DNA of 58,583 bases from Brachybacterium massiliense (GCF_900184245.1 NZ_FXXB01000002.1:1-58583); one strand, 5' to 3'; shown: positions 7,502 through 16,718, counted from the first letter of the stretch. Notes: generated from the sequence alone by a model not told the origin. Numbers and translations: made by a program.

Positions 7502-8095
7502 TTGTGTAAGAGCATCTCCGTCATAGTCGGCAGCTTGCGTCGTGAATCTTACGCGCGCAAAATCGCGCTAAACGCAATCAAGCACTTCCCCGACGGGTAC
7601 AGCGCGCGCATCCTTGAAATTCGTCATTTACCGCTCTATGATTTCGATTATGACGACCCCGAAGTGGTCGACAAAGCCACTCCGCCGGAGTATACGACGT
7701 TTCGGCGCGATATCAAGGCTTCGGCAGGCGTTCTGTTCGTTACGCCAGAGAATAACCGCACCATCCCCGCTTGCCTAAAGAACGCCATCGACATTGGCTC
7801 TAAGCCCAATAATGACGTAGCTTGGAAGAACCTGCCCGCGGGAATAATTAGCCATTCGGTTGGGCGCATGGGAGGGTATAGCTCGCAGAAAAATCTTAAG
7901 CTAGCCTTGTCTTACTTCGACATGCCTATGCCCGGCCAGCCCGAAGTTTTTATTGGCCAATCTCCGACCTTGGTCAGCGCGAGCGGGGCTATTACTTCCG
8001 AAAAAACTATTGAGTTCCTTCGGGATTATGTTCACCGATTTATTGAGCTAGTCGACGCTCGCCGCGACATTAACCGAGGGGGCAGGCCTAGCTAG
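7502..8095 (+). CDS. NADPH-dependent FMN reductase family protein
   Basis: About 197 residues from TTG 7502 (AAGGA 11 bases upstream); TTG 7463 would add 13 residues but has no ribosome-binding site. Flavodoxin fold: SISVIVGSLRRESYARKIA (phosphate-binding loop), ILEIRHLPLYDFDYDD, FVTPENNRTIPACLKNAIDI (FMN loop) and ISHSVGRMGGYSSQKNLKLA. Such enzymes reduce FMN, quinones or other substrates with NAD(P)H. It follows nrdF by 47 bases on the same strand and could supply reducing equivalents to NrdI, but this is only inference. GC content and codon use (many ATT, TTA and TAT) are clearly lower than in nrdF, suggesting separate recent acquisition together with the next gene. Confidence 0.82.
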   Translation: MCKSISVIVGSLRRESYARKIALNAIKHFPDGYSARILEIRHLPLYDFDYDDPEVVDKATPPEYTTFRRDIKASAGVLFVTPENNRTIPACLKNAIDIGSKPNNDVAWKNLPAGIISHSVGRMGGYSSQKNLKLALSYFDMPMPGQPEVFIGQSPTLVSASGAITSEKTIEFLRDYVHRFIELVDARRDINRGGRPS

Positions 8096-8417
8096 GCTAA
8101 ACCTTGCGAAAGCTTGTGGAGACGAACCTACGCTGCCAGCCTGCTGCTCGTAGTCAGAAAACGTGGTGAGCAAAGGTTCGCCGAAAACTATCAACGGATC
8201 CACAGCGCCCGCAGGCCTCATCTTCGCCGGACGCAGTTTCGCCACCTGTCGGATATTATGGACTTGGTTTCCCTGGTGCCGCCCTCGCTGTAGAGAATCT
8301 CCTATTTTTACACCGACTCAAGCTCCTCTCTGTTCGTTATATATAACGGCAGTTTGAGGTTACTCATTGCACCAACCCCCGCCTCTTGCCTTATCTAGGG
8401 TAGCTACGTTTATGCTT
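8096..8417 (+). other. AT-richer spacer between the flavin reductase and the alaS-like gene
   Basis: About 320 bases without a convincing gene. A 64-codon ORF is present but has no recognisable fold or family. The TATATATAAC stretch around 8340 could hold the promoter for the alaS-like gene. Base composition matches the AT-richer island and not the backbone. Confidence 0.4.
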
Positions 8418-9809
8418 ATGGATGCACGTCAGATTCGGACTGCCTACTTTCAGTATTTTCAGGAACGTGGTCACGCTCTTCTCCCCCGCGCCAGCCTCAT
8501 CTCTAAAGAAGGTGATGGCACATTGTTTACCGGTAGCGGGATGCAGCCGCTGATGCCCTACCTGCTTGGTGCGCCCCATCCGGCCGGGACGAAGTTGACG
8601 AACAGTCAGCCGGCAGTGCGCGTGCAGGATATCGATGAAGTCGGCGACAATCGACATACCACTTTCTTCGAAATGCTAGGAAACTGGAGCCTCGGAGACT
8701 ATTACAAGGAAGAACAGATCCGTTGGTTCTTTGACTTCCTTACCCGCATCGTCGGGTTGGATCCTTGCCGGTTGTATGTGACCGCGTTCGCCGGTGATGA
8801 GCAAGCGGGCATCCCGCGAGACGAGGAGGCCGCACAGATCTGGCAGCGGGTTTTCGCTGAGCATGCAATTGACGCCCAGATCGCGGTGGTCGGCAGCCAG
8901 GCCGATGGGGACGTCCGTGGAATTCGTTCGGGCGAGAGAATTTTCTTCTATGGCGATGGAGAGAACTGGTGGAGTCGCGGAAGGGGCCTGGCAGGTACCC
9001 CGCTTCGTGACCCATGCGGGCCGGACAGCGAGGTGTTCTACGATTTCGGTCCCGAACACCATGACCCGTCCTATGGTCTTCCGCATCCGGCTAGCGAAAG
9101 TGGCCGGTTTATGGAGATCGGAAATCAAGTGTTCATGCAGTACCAGCGGCGGCGTGATGGAAGCTTCGCTCCGCTTGCTCACCGAAACGTCGACTTTGGT
9201 GGTGGCCTGGAAAGGATCGCGGCGGCTGCAAACAACAACCCAGATGTGTTCCTGGTTAGTCTGTTGCGCCCAATTATCGAGCACTTGGAGAATCTCAGTG
9301 GCCGCTCCTACCGGCAATGTATGGCTAGTATGCGTATTGTCGCCGACCACCTACGAGCTTCGGTCTTCATGATCGTGGACGGCGTGCGGCCGACGAACAA
9401 GGATCGAGGGTATGTCCTACGTCGTCTCATCCGCCGGGCAATTATTTATGCGCAAGACCTTGACATTCGGGAGTACTCTCTGCCCGCTACGGTTCCGGTA
9501 GTCATCTCCCTCTACGCCCGAGATTATCCGGAGGTCAGCGAGAACTCTGAGACGATTGTGAGGGTACTTGAAAAGGAAGAACGTGTTTTTCGGCAAACCC
9601 TCCGAAGGGGGCTGAGGGAATTGCATCGGCGAGGCCCCGCGGGGGTGACTGGAGAGGATATCTTTACCCTCTACGATACCTTCGGGTTCCCCTCCGAGCT
9701 AGCAGTGGAGGAGGTGCTCAAGCACGGTTACGAACTGTCTTCGGACTGGCGGGAAGAATTTGAGCGGGGTATGCATAAGCAGCGCGCGCGATCTCGATCA
9801 ACTCTGTAA
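8418..9809 (+). CDS. Truncated alanyl-tRNA synthetase-like protein
   Basis: About 463 residues matching the catalytic and tRNA-recognition half of AlaRS: MDARQIRTAYFQYFQERGH start, LISKEGDGTLFTGSGMQPLMPYL (motif 1/2 region), DEVGDNRHTTFFEMLGNWS, GDGENWW, VDFGGGLERIA (motif 3) and RIVADHLRASVFMIVDG. Full AlaRS is about 870 residues; here the editing and C-Ala domains are missing. Homology stops near QRARSR, exactly where IS3 sequence begins, and the stop codon is supplied by the junction. AlaRS fragments of this length are known to keep aminoacylation activity in E. coli, so a functional product is possible. The AT-richer codons match the flavin reductase before it. It may be a duplicated resistance-type synthetase or simply a broken gene. 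Confidence 0.75.
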   Translation: MDARQIRTAYFQYFQERGHALLPRASLISKEGDGTLFTGSGMQPLMPYLLGAPHPAGTKLTNSQPAVRVQDIDEVGDNRHTTFFEMLGNWSLGDYYKEEQIRWFFDFLTRIVGLDPCRLYVTAFAGDEQAGIPRDEEAAQIWQRVFAEHAIDAQIAVVGSQADGDVRGIRSGERIFFYGDGENWWSRGRGLAGTPLRDPCGPDSEVFYDFGPEHHDPSYGLPHPASESGRFMEIGNQVFMQYQRRRDGSFAPLAHRNVDFGGGLERIAAAANNNPDVFLVSLLRPIIEHLENLSGRSYRQCMASMRIVADHLRASVFMIVDGVRPTNKDRGYVLRRLIRRAIIYAQDLDIREYSLPATVPVVISLYARDYPEVSENSETIVRVLEKEERVFRQTLRRGLRELHRRGPAGVTGEDIFTLYDTFGFPSELAVEEVLKHGYELSSDWREEFERGMHKQRARSRSTL

Positions 9810-10131
9810 GGTAGACCTGTACGAATCGACTCCGGGAGCGACTCTCCGCGGTATCGCGGAGGACCTCGGGATCGTCCGAGGCGCGCTGCGGCAGTGGCTG
9901 GAGACCCACGGGAGTGGGAAGAAGACCGCGGCCGACGGCACGCTGACCGACAGTCCGTTGTGGTCCGCGCCGAGGCCCAGCACGGTCGATCCTGATGAGT
10001 CGCTCGAGCAGCGCGTTGCCCGCCTGGAAGCAGAGAACGCTCAGCTCAGAGCCGAGACGACCAAGCTCACCACGGAACGGGAGATCCTCCAGAAGGCCGC
10101 GAAGTACTTCGCCGGGGAGACGCGCTGGTGA
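9806..10131 (+). pseudogene. IS3 transposase OrfA, 5'-truncated
   Basis: The frame from KVDLYESTPGATLRG carries the helix-turn-helix of IS3 OrfA (GIAEDLGIVRGALRQWLETHG) and the C-terminal leucine-zipper helix (ESLEQRVARLEAENAQLRAETTKL). The first 10-20 residues and the start codon are missing because the frame runs straight back into alaS sequence. It ends in an overlap with orfB (TGGTGAGT), the usual arrangement for coupling or frameshifting to the fused transposase. Confidence 0.7.
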
Positions 10132-11033
10132 GTCGCTTCCAGTTCGTCGCCGACCATTCCGCCACCTACCCGGTGAAGCGACTGTGCGAGCTCGTCGAGA
10201 TCGAGCGTTCCTCCTACTACGCCTGGCAGAGCGGGGCCCCCGCACGGGCCGAGAGAGCCGCCCACGATGCGGAGCTGCTGGAGCGGATCCGTGTCATCCA
10301 CAGCGAGGACGATGCTCAGGGTGTTCCGCGGATCACGGCCGAGCTCAACGACGGTGCCGCACTCGAAGACCGCGTGAACCACAAGCGGGTCGCCCGCGTG
10401 ATGCGGGCCGCTGGACTCGCGGGGTTCGTCAAGAAGCGCCAGCATCGCACGACGGTGCCGGAGCCAGCCGACCAGGCAGTCCCCGACCTGCTGGGCCGGG
10501 ACTTCACCGCCGAGGCACCGAACCAGCGCTACGTCGGCGACATCACCTACCTGCCGCTGTCCGAGGCCGGCGGGGGCGGCAACCTATATCTCGCGACCGT
10601 GATCGACTGCTACAGCCGCCGCTTGCTGGGCTGGGCCATCACCGATCACATGCGCACCGACCTCGTCGCCGACGCGCTCAAGGCCGCTGCCGAGACCCGC
10701 GGATCGCTGGCCGGCGCGATCTTCCACAGCGACCACGGCCCGGTCTACACCTCGAAGGCCTATGCCGAGCTCTGCGCCCAGCTCGGACTGACCCAGTCGA
10801 TGGGAGCTGTCGTTTCCAGCGCCGACAACGCAATGGCGGAGTCCTTCAACGCGACAGCGAAGCGCGAAGTCCTCCGCGACGCTGCGTGCTTCACCGACGA
10901 ACTAACCTGCCGTCGAAAGATGTTCCGCTGGTTGACCCGCTACAACACCAAGCGCCGCCACTCCTGGTGCCGCTATCAGCCCCCGAACACCTACGAACGC
11001 GCCTACTCCGATAAGCTCGCGCTCGCAGCGTAA
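10128..11033 (+). CDS. IS3-family transposase OrfB (DDE integrase core)
   Basis: 301 residues with an N-terminal HTH_21-type segment (YPVKRLCELVEIERSSYYAW) and an rve integrase core. The DDE triad is visible: Asp in YVGDITYLPL, Asp in FHSDHGPVYTS and Glu in SADNAMAESFNATAKRE. It appears complete, but the orfA partner and left end are damaged. It may have brought or fixed the neighbouring alaS/flavin reductase segment. Confidence 0.92.
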   Translation: MSRFQFVADHSATYPVKRLCELVEIERSSYYAWQSGAPARAERAAHDAELLERIRVIHSEDDAQGVPRITAELNDGAALEDRVNHKRVARVMRAAGLAGFVKKRQHRTTVPEPADQAVPDLLGRDFTAEAPNQRYVGDITYLPLSEAGGGGNLYLATVIDCYSRRLLGWAITDHMRTDLVADALKAAAETRGSLAGAIFHSDHGPVYTSKAYAELCAQLGLTQSMGAVVSSADNAMAESFNATAKREVLRDAACFTDELTCRRKMFRWLTRYNTKRRHSWCRYQPPNTYERAYSDKLALAA

Positions 11034-11120
11034 ACAACCCCCGTGTCCACGAACCGGGGGTAGGGCCCTGGTGACGAAGGTTCCTTGGGTCGCTAGGCCG
11101 TGGTTCAGATCCCCAGTTGG

Positions 11121-13403
11121 TTACGCGTCCCGTCGCCTGTCTGGGCGGAGACTCTGGATGTTTTGGAGTCGGAGGCTGTTGTGGACGACGAAGACGGAGG
11201 AGAGGGACATCGCAGCGGCGGCGATCAGAGGGTTCAGCAGACCGGCGGCGGCGATCGGGATGGCAGCGATGTTGTAGGCGAAGGCCCAGATCAGGTTGGT
11301 GCGGATGGTGCGGTTGGTCGCGCGGGCGAGCGTGATGGCGTCCGCGATCGCGTAGAGATCATCTCGGACGAGGATGATGTCAGCGCTCTTCAGGGCGACG
11401 TCGGTGCCGGTGACGATTCCGAGTCCGAGGTCCGCGGCGGCGAGGGCGGGTGCGTCGTTGATGCCGTCGCCGACCATGGCGACGCGGTGCCCCTCGGCCT
11501 GGAGCTGTTCGATCACGGCGACCTTCTCGGCGGGCAAGACGCCGGCACGGACGTCCGGGATGCCGAGGGAGCCTGCGACCCGCTCGGCAGCCGCCGGGGT
11601 GTCCCCTGTGAGCAGCACCGTCCGCAGCCCGAGCCCGTGCAGTGCGGCGACGGCCTCCGCGGCGTCCTCCTTGACCGCATCGGAGAGGGTGACCACTCCG
11701 ATGACCTCGGCGCCTCGCGCGACCAGCGCTGTGGAGCGACCTGTCTGCTCGGCCTCGCTGACGACTTCCTCCATCGGCCCGCTGAGGTGGGCGCCCAGTT
11801 CGTGCATGAAGGCGGGGCTTCCGACGGCGATGATCTCACCATCGATCGTTGCGCTGATCCCGTGACCGGGGGAGACGATGTGCTCGGTGGCGGCGGGGAT
11901 GTCGGCGACCATGGTCGCGGCGTGGGTGCGGAGCGCTTCGGCGACGGCGTGCTCGGAGGACGCCTCGACGCCCGCGGCCAGACGCATCAGCTGCTCAGCT
12001 GTGACTCCGTGGGGGTGGATGTCGACGACGCGCGGAGCGCCGATCGTGAGGGTTCCGGTCTTGTCCAGGACGACGGTGGTGACCTTGCCGCTGGCTTCGA
12101 GAGCGTCCTGGCCCTTGACCAGGACCCCGAGCAGCGCGCCGCGTCCGACGCCGACCATCAGCGCGGTGGGGGTGGCGAGGCCGAGGGCGCAGGGGCAGGC
12201 GATGATCAGCACGCTGATCCCGTTGGTCACCGCAGTGGACAGGTCTGCACCGGAGAGGAGCCAGGCACACGCGACGAGCACGGTGAGGACGAGGACGACG
12301 GGCACGAAGACTCGCACCACGGCGTCGACGAGGTGCTGGACCTGGGCCTTGCGGATCTGCGCCTGCTCGGCGATGGCGGCCATCTGTGCGAGCTGAGTGT
12401 GGGCACCGACCCGGGTCGCCTCGAGGGCGAGGATCCCGTCCGCGGAGACGGTGCCGCCTATGACCTCGACGCCCGGTCCTACGGTGCGGTGGAGGGATTC
12501 CCCGGTCATCGCACCGGTGTCGAGGGAGGCGGTGCCCTCGATGATCCGGCCGTCGACGGCGATCGTCTCGCCGGGGCGCACGATCACGACGTCCCCGGTG
12601 CGGAGCTCCTCGACCGGCACAATCGTCTCGACCCCGTCACGTCGACGGCGGGCCTCCCGTGCCCCGAGGGCGGACAGCGCGCCGAGCACGTCGCCGGCGC
12701 GGCGCCGGCTACGGGTCTCGAAGTAGCGGCCTGCGAGCTGGAAGGTCGTCAGTCCCGCGGCGACATCGAGGTACAGGGCGTTGGCGCCCTCGGGGACCTC
12801 TCCGATGCCGAGCCACACGCCGTCGGCGGCGTCGATGCCCGCGAGCATCGAGACCAGGGCCCAGCCGAACGAGGTGAGGATGCCGATGGAGACCAGGGTG
12901 TCCATGCTGACGGAGCGGTTCTGCAGGTTCCTCCAGGCGGCCCGGTGGAAGGGCCATGCCGCCCACGTGACCACGGGGACCGCCAGGAGAACGCACAGCA
13001 GCTCCCAGCCGGGGAAACGCCACTGCTCCACGAGCGCCAAGGCGATGGTGACGTCCATCAGCGGAACGGTGAGCAGGGCTGCGGCGATGAGCCTGCGCCG
13101 CAGGCTCACGATGCGGTTCTCGTTGGCGCGGCGCGACCACTCGTCGTCCTGGTCGTCGTGCACGGCAGCGTCGTACCCGGCGCCGCGGATGACGTCGACC
13201 GCCTGCGCCGGCGAGGCGATGCCCGCGACGACGGCGCGCTCGGTGGCGTAGTTGACGGTGGCGCTGACGCCGTCGAGCTTGTTCAGCTTCCGCTCGATGC
13301 GGTTCGCGCATGCCGCGCAGGTCATCCCGGAGACGTCGAAGGTGTACCGCTCCTCCAGGGAGGGGGCCGTCGGGGCGGCCTGTGCGGTGGGCGTGTGGTT
13401 CAT
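11121..13403 (-). CDS. copA: Copper-exporting P1B-type ATPase
   Basis: 760 residues from ATG 13403, which overlaps the preceding gene's stop by 4 bases. An N-terminal heavy-metal domain carries GMTCAACANRIE (Cys29, Cys32). The translocation motif CPC lies in SVLIIACPCALGLATP near residue 402, the phosphorylation site DKTGTLT near residue 444, then SSEHAVAEAL (the HP motif, here His-Ala), TGDTPAAAERVA and GDGINDAPALA. The final helices keep YNIAAIPIAAAGLLNP and MSLSSVFVVHNSLRL, with the Met-Ser-Ser pattern of Cu(I)-type pumps. It should expel Cu(I) from the cytosol. Last gene of a CtaG/CopD-copA operon. Confidence 0.92.
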   Translation of the reverse strand: MNHTPTAQAAPTAPSLEERYTFDVSGMTCAACANRIERKLNKLDGVSATVNYATERAVVAGIASPAQAVDVIRGAGYDAAVHDDQDDEWSRRANENRIVSLRRRLIAAALLTVPLMDVTIALALVEQWRFPGWELLCVLLAVPVVTWAAWPFHRAAWRNLQNRSVSMDTLVSIGILTSFGWALVSMLAGIDAADGVWLGIGEVPEGANALYLDVAAGLTTFQLAGRYFETRSRRRAGDVLGALSALGAREARRRRDGVETIVPVEELRTGDVVIVRPGETIAVDGRIIEGTASLDTGAMTGESLHRTVGPGVEVIGGTVSADGILALEATRVGAHTQLAQMAAIAEQAQIRKAQVQHLVDAVVRVFVPVVLVLTVLVACAWLLSGADLSTAVTNGISVLIIACPCALGLATPTALMVGVGRGALLGVLVKGQDALEASGKVTTVVLDKTGTLTIGAPRVVDIHPHGVTAEQLMRLAAGVEASSEHAVAEALRTHAATMVADIPAATEHIVSPGHGISATIDGEIIAVGSPAFMHELGAHLSGPMEEVVSEAEQTGRSTALVARGAEVIGVVTLSDAVKEDAAEAVAALHGLGLRTVLLTGDTPAAAERVAGSLGIPDVRAGVLPAEKVAVIEQLQAEGHRVAMVGDGINDAPALAAADLGLGIVTGTDVALKSADIILVRDDLYAIADAITLARATNRTIRTNLIWAFAYNIAAIPIAAAGLLNPLIAAAAMSLSSVFVVHNSLRLQNIQSLRPDRRRDA

Positions 13404-15331
13404 CGGGTGCGCTCCCTGTCCGAGAGTCTCTTGAGCATGTCGTTGTAGGCGTCGAACTCGGTGTCCAGGCCGCGGTCGAGGTGCCGATCCCGTCGGCGGG
13501 CCTCCTTGTCGTCCTGGCGTGCCCATTGGATGCACAGTGCGACGATCGCGATGATCAGCGGGATCTCCCCGCCCGCCCAGGCCACCGCGCCGGCCATCTT
13601 CTGCGACTCCCACAGGTTCGCCCAGGGCAGTGCGAGGTAGTCGTAGTAGGTCTGGGCGAACAGCGTGGGTGCGGAGTAGATCGCCACTCCGAAGAAGGCG
13701 TGGAAGGGCATCGCGGCGAAGGTGTAGCCGAGCTTCCCGATGTGGGGCAGCGGGCGCGGCGGACGGTCCACGCCGATGATCAGGCTGTAGTACGCGTATC
13801 CCGTGGCCAGGAAATGGAGGTTCATCAGCTGGTGGGCCCAGTGGAAGCGCATCATCGTGCCGAACAGCGGGGTGAAGTACAGGCCGTAGTAGGAGCCGAT
13901 GAAGATGATGAACACGACCGCCGGGTGGTAGAGGGTCCGCAGCAGCCGCCAGTGCAGGACCTGCGTCACCCACGAGTGCACGCCCGCCCGGCGTCGATCC
14001 GCGCGCGCGGTGCGCAGGATCAACGTGATCGCCCCGCCCTGGACCAGGAGGATCGGAGCGAGCATCGACAGGCTCATGTGGACCACCATGTGCACGCCGA
14101 AGTCGGGAGCGGAGTACTTTCCGAACCCGGAGCTCGTGGCCCCGAGGACGACCAGCCAGCCGCCACACCACAGCAGTACGCGGCTGATGGGCCATCTCGT
14201 GCCCCGGCGGCGCAGGACGATCACCATCGCAAGATAGGACGCGATGCCGACGACCGCGAGGACGGCGAACAGCAGGTTGAGCCTCCCTGTGCTCACCAGC
14301 GTCGCGAAGGTCGGGGGATCCGGGACCTCGAACCCCATGAACACCTCAGGGATGCTCGTGGGCACGAAGTACTGCGGCGGCGGAATGCGAGTCATCGCCG
14401 CACCGGTAGTCACCCACATGGTGATCAGCAGGGCCGGGACCGCCATCCGATGCGATCCCCTGCGACGCATCACCACGAGAGAGACCACGAGCGCTGCCAG
14501 AAGAGCAAGACGCACCAGGGCCAGAACGCCGGTCACGCTCTCCCACGGATCGCTCCCCGCGAGCTTGAACCACGTCACCACGAGCTCCGCCGCGAGCACG
14601 ACAGCCGCCCCGACCAGACCGACGCGGAGGACGAGCCCCTCATCGAGAGGGCCCCGCTCCCCGGTGCGGATCAGCCGCACCGCGGCGGTGACCAGGACCG
14701 GTCCGAGGAGGACTCCTGCCGCGATGGTCTGGAGCGCGCCGGCATCCCCGCCGATGTCATGGTTCGGACCGACGAGGATCTGCCCCACCACCACCGGCGC
14801 CAGCGCGCCGACGATCCCCGCCCACAGCCCCGGCAGCAGCGTCGTCCAGCGCGTTCCCCAGTAGGAGCACAGCCACAGGACCAATGCTCCGATCAGGGTC
14901 ACCGTCCACGCGCGGGGCATGTAGCCGAACATGTAGAGCGGCCCGAACGCCCCCGGCTCCAAGAGGCGTCCCAGCTCGACACCGTTGGACTCGGGTGCAG
15001 CGACGATCACGTTCGCCGCCGCCAGCACGGTCCAGGCGCCCGACGCCCAAGTGAGGAGGCGCAGGTCCGGGCCGAATCGCAGACGACCTGCCTCGCTCTT
15101 CCCGCGCGGATGCAGGAACAGCACCGCGACGACGGCGCCCAGGGAGACCACTGCCGCGAGATCGGCGGCGCCGCGTAGCGCAGCAGAAGTCACGGCCGTC
15201 CCCGTCCCGGGGAAACCTCGGTGGATGTCCTCGTACAGGGAGGGGCCGCCGAGCAGGCTCGCCACCACAGCGGGCAGCGCCGCGAGGAGGAGCGCACCGA
15301 GCGCCACGGCCCCTGCTCTTTGCTTCACCAC
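13400..15331 (-). CDS. CopD / CtaG (caa3-type) fusion membrane protein
   Basis: 643 residues and roughly 14-16 membrane helices. The N-terminal half (to about residue 330) resembles CopD copper-resistance proteins, and the C-terminal half is a cytochrome c oxidase assembly factor CtaG (GVHMVVHMSLSMLAPILLVQGG, FHWAHQLMNLHFLATGYAYY, MPFHAFFGVAIYS). Actinobacteria often encode this fusion beside copA; it handles copper in or across the membrane. GTG start, with a BlaI-type operator candidate 7 bases upstream and no Shine-Dalgarno, which suggests a leaderless transcript. Cotranscribed with copA. Confidence 0.88.
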   Translation of the reverse strand: MVKQRAGAVALGALLLAALPAVVASLLGGPSLYEDIHRGFPGTGTAVTSAALRGAADLAAVVSLGAVVAVLFLHPRGKSEAGRLRFGPDLRLLTWASGAWTVLAAANVIVAAPESNGVELGRLLEPGAFGPLYMFGYMPRAWTVTLIGALVLWLCSYWGTRWTTLLPGLWAGIVGALAPVVVGQILVGPNHDIGGDAGALQTIAAGVLLGPVLVTAAVRLIRTGERGPLDEGLVLRVGLVGAAVVLAAELVVTWFKLAGSDPWESVTGVLALVRLALLAALVVSLVVMRRRGSHRMAVPALLITMWVTTGAAMTRIPPPQYFVPTSIPEVFMGFEVPDPPTFATLVSTGRLNLLFAVLAVVGIASYLAMVIVLRRRGTRWPISRVLLWCGGWLVVLGATSSGFGKYSAPDFGVHMVVHMSLSMLAPILLVQGGAITLILRTARADRRRAGVHSWVTQVLHWRLLRTLYHPAVVFIIFIGSYYGLYFTPLFGTMMRFHWAHQLMNLHFLATGYAYYSLIIGVDRPPRPLPHIGKLGYTFAAMPFHAFFGVAIYSAPTLFAQTYYDYLALPWANLWESQKMAGAVAWAGGEIPLIIAIVALCIQWARQDDKEARRRDRHLDRGLDTEFDAYNDMLKRLSDRERTR

Positions 15332-15337
15332 GCCGAC

Positions 15338-15352
15338 TCTACAAGATGTCGA
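15338..15352. promoter_or_regulatory. BlaI/CopY-type operator candidate before the ctaG/copD-copA operon
   Basis: TCTAC-AAGAT-GTCGA matches the TCTAC-N5-GTAGA dyad found at 16719-16733 with one mismatch. It sits immediately before the start of the CtaG/CopD gene, where a bound repressor would block transcription. Assignment to the BlaI-like regulator encoded nearby is inference. Confidence 0.5.
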
Positions 15353-15406
15353 ATAAGGGTCTCGGAGAGCCAGGTCGCGATGTCGCGGACGTCTCCCGCG
15401 CGCGAC

Positions 15407-16252
15407 TCAGCGATGCTCGGGGCGCAGCTGTCGGCTCAGTGCGCGCGAAGACGGCAAGGCTTCCGGCGCACAGCCCTGCGGATGGAGCGCGCTGACTCGA
15501 GCAGCACGAACTCCCAGTTCACGGGAGGGGGCAAGGCGGTTGAGGGCGGCCAGGGCCTCCCGCAGGTGGGCCGGACCCACCTTCGAGGCTGCAGCGTCAT
15601 CCGCAGCCAGCTCGGTGAGCAGCGTGATCCGTGAAGCGAGCTCTCGTCGCAGGCCGGAGCGTTTGGGCAAGCATGCGGCGTGCCACGCTCCAAGCCTCCT
15701 CAGCAGCGTGTGGTGCTGTCTGAGATGCGCTGCCTCATGGGCGAGAACAGCGGACAGGTATGAGGGCGGCAGCGCGTGCCGGACAGCGCGCGAGACGAAG
15801 ATCGATGGCCTCGCGCCCGGGACGGCCACGGCCACATAGCGCGGGTCCTCGATCTCCACGACGGTGATGGCGCCCATCTGCCAGGAGTCTGTCCGTCGAC
15901 GGGAGAGCAGTTCAATGATGCTCGGCCGTTCGCCATCTTCCTCGCCGAGATCGACCCGACCCGGCTGGGCAAGAGATCCCGCGATACCAAGACCTCCGAG
16001 CCCGGCCCAGGCGATGAGCGTCAGGGCCAACCCCTCGATCGGAGCGCCAGCAGAGCTCGTCGACAGCGACAGCGCGGCCGCGACGAGAACGGCCACGATC
16101 GTCACGACTAACCCCAGTGCACCGGCGAGAGCCCACGCCATCAGCGCGCGACGTGGACGACGGATCTGCCACCCCCCACGTGTGAGAAGACACGCCGATA
16201 GCGGGACGGCGGCGAGGCCTGCCACCATAGGCCCGACGATCGCCCAGATCAT
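15407..16252 (-). CDS. M56-family (BlaR1-like) membrane metallopeptidase
   Basis: 281 residues with three N-terminal hydrophobic helices, then a zinc protease domain with AHEAAHLRQHH (HExxH) near residue 190 and ELAADDAAA, which supplies the third ligand. M56 peptidases commonly pair with a BlaI-type repressor and cleave it when a signal is sensed. There is no penicillin-binding sensor domain, so the signal is not a beta-lactam through that route; copper-region context suggests a metal or envelope stress signal. Its start overlaps the stop of the repressor gene by 4 bases. Confidence 0.85.
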   Translation of the reverse strand: MIWAIVGPMVAGLAAVPLSACLLTRGGWQIRRPRRALMAWALAGALGLVVTIVAVLVAAALSLSTSSAGAPIEGLALTLIAWAGLGGLGIAGSLAQPGRVDLGEEDGERPSIIELLSRRRTDSWQMGAITVVEIEDPRYVAVAVPGARPSIFVSRAVRHALPPSYLSAVLAHEAAHLRQHHTLLRRLGAWHAACLPKRSGLRRELASRITLLTELAADDAAASKVGPAHLREALAALNRLAPSRELGVRAARVSALHPQGCAPEALPSSRALSRQLRPEHR

Positions 16253-16635
16253 TGTCGATCGCGGCGAGAGCGCCGTGAGGTGATCGCATCCATCACCAGA
16301 TCGAGGTCGGCCTCAGAGAGGTTGTCCGTGAAAGCCATCAGCGCATCCTTGCGGTCCTGCGCGTCCTCGAGCACCTCGACCATATCTGCGGCATGCGCCT
16401 GCGCACTGCTGACGGCTGCTTCGAAGGTGACTCGACGGGGGGAAAGGGCTCGTCGGGTGACCATCCCCTTCGTCTCGAGCCGGGACAGCACCGTCAGGAC
16501 CGTGGTCTGGGCGGGTGCGGGATCATCGAAGGTCGCCTGAATCGCGCTGGCACTAAGTGGTGCGGCGGCGGTCCATAAGGCGCGCATCACCAGAGCCTCT
16601 AGCGCGCCGGCAGACCGAGATCTCACGCCCGCCAT
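16249..16635 (-). CDS. BlaI/MecI/CopY-family transcriptional repressor
   Basis: About 128 residues from MAGVRSRSAGALEALVMRALW (an in-frame upstream start adds 15 residues). Winged-helix features are ALWTAAAPLSASAIQ, QTTVLTVLSRLETKGMVTRR and a C-terminal dimerisation helix. Such repressors bind short dyads and are inactivated by cleavage by a partner M56 protease, which is encoded next and overlaps by 4 bases. The divergent region to the DUF5134 gene carries a perfect TCTAC-N5-GTAGA dyad, so autoregulation and control of both directions is likely. Confidence 0.87.
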   Translation of the reverse strand: MAGVRSRSAGALEALVMRALWTAAAPLSASAIQATFDDPAPAQTTVLTVLSRLETKGMVTRRALSPRRVTFEAAVSSAQAHAADMVEVLEDAQDRKDALMAFTDNLSEADLDLVMDAITSRRSRRDRQ

Positions 16636-16718
16636 GACCCCACCGCTTCCTGTTGTCTGTATGCCTGCAGCGTGCCACACGGTATCGCAGTCCAGTGGAC
16701 GCGCCGCGCCTTACTAGT

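Larger units (their letters stand above)
9798..11107 (+). mobile_element. IS3-family insertion sequence, 5'-truncated
   Basis: Contains a partial orfA and complete orfB of an IS3-type element. The right end holds a hairpin (CCCCCG..CGGGGG near 11038-11060) and may finish at the TTCA near 11107, whose reverse complement starts TGAACCACGG. No matching left inverted repeat is present at the alaS junction, so the left end was lost and the element is probably not mobile by itself. Confidence 0.7.

Noticed and set aside
11086..11112. GGTTCAGATCCCC resembling a tRNA T-arm
   Set aside because: No upstream tRNA body; the position fits the right end of the IS3 element better.
11100..13448. Long plus-strand ORF opposite copA
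   Set aside because: Antisense shadow of copA with Asp/Gly-rich composition typical of reverse frames in high-GC genes; no homology features.
13310..15178. Long plus-strand ORF opposite the CtaG/CopD gene
   Set aside because: His/Arg/Asp-rich shadow frame; the minus-strand frame has clear membrane helices and CtaG motifs.
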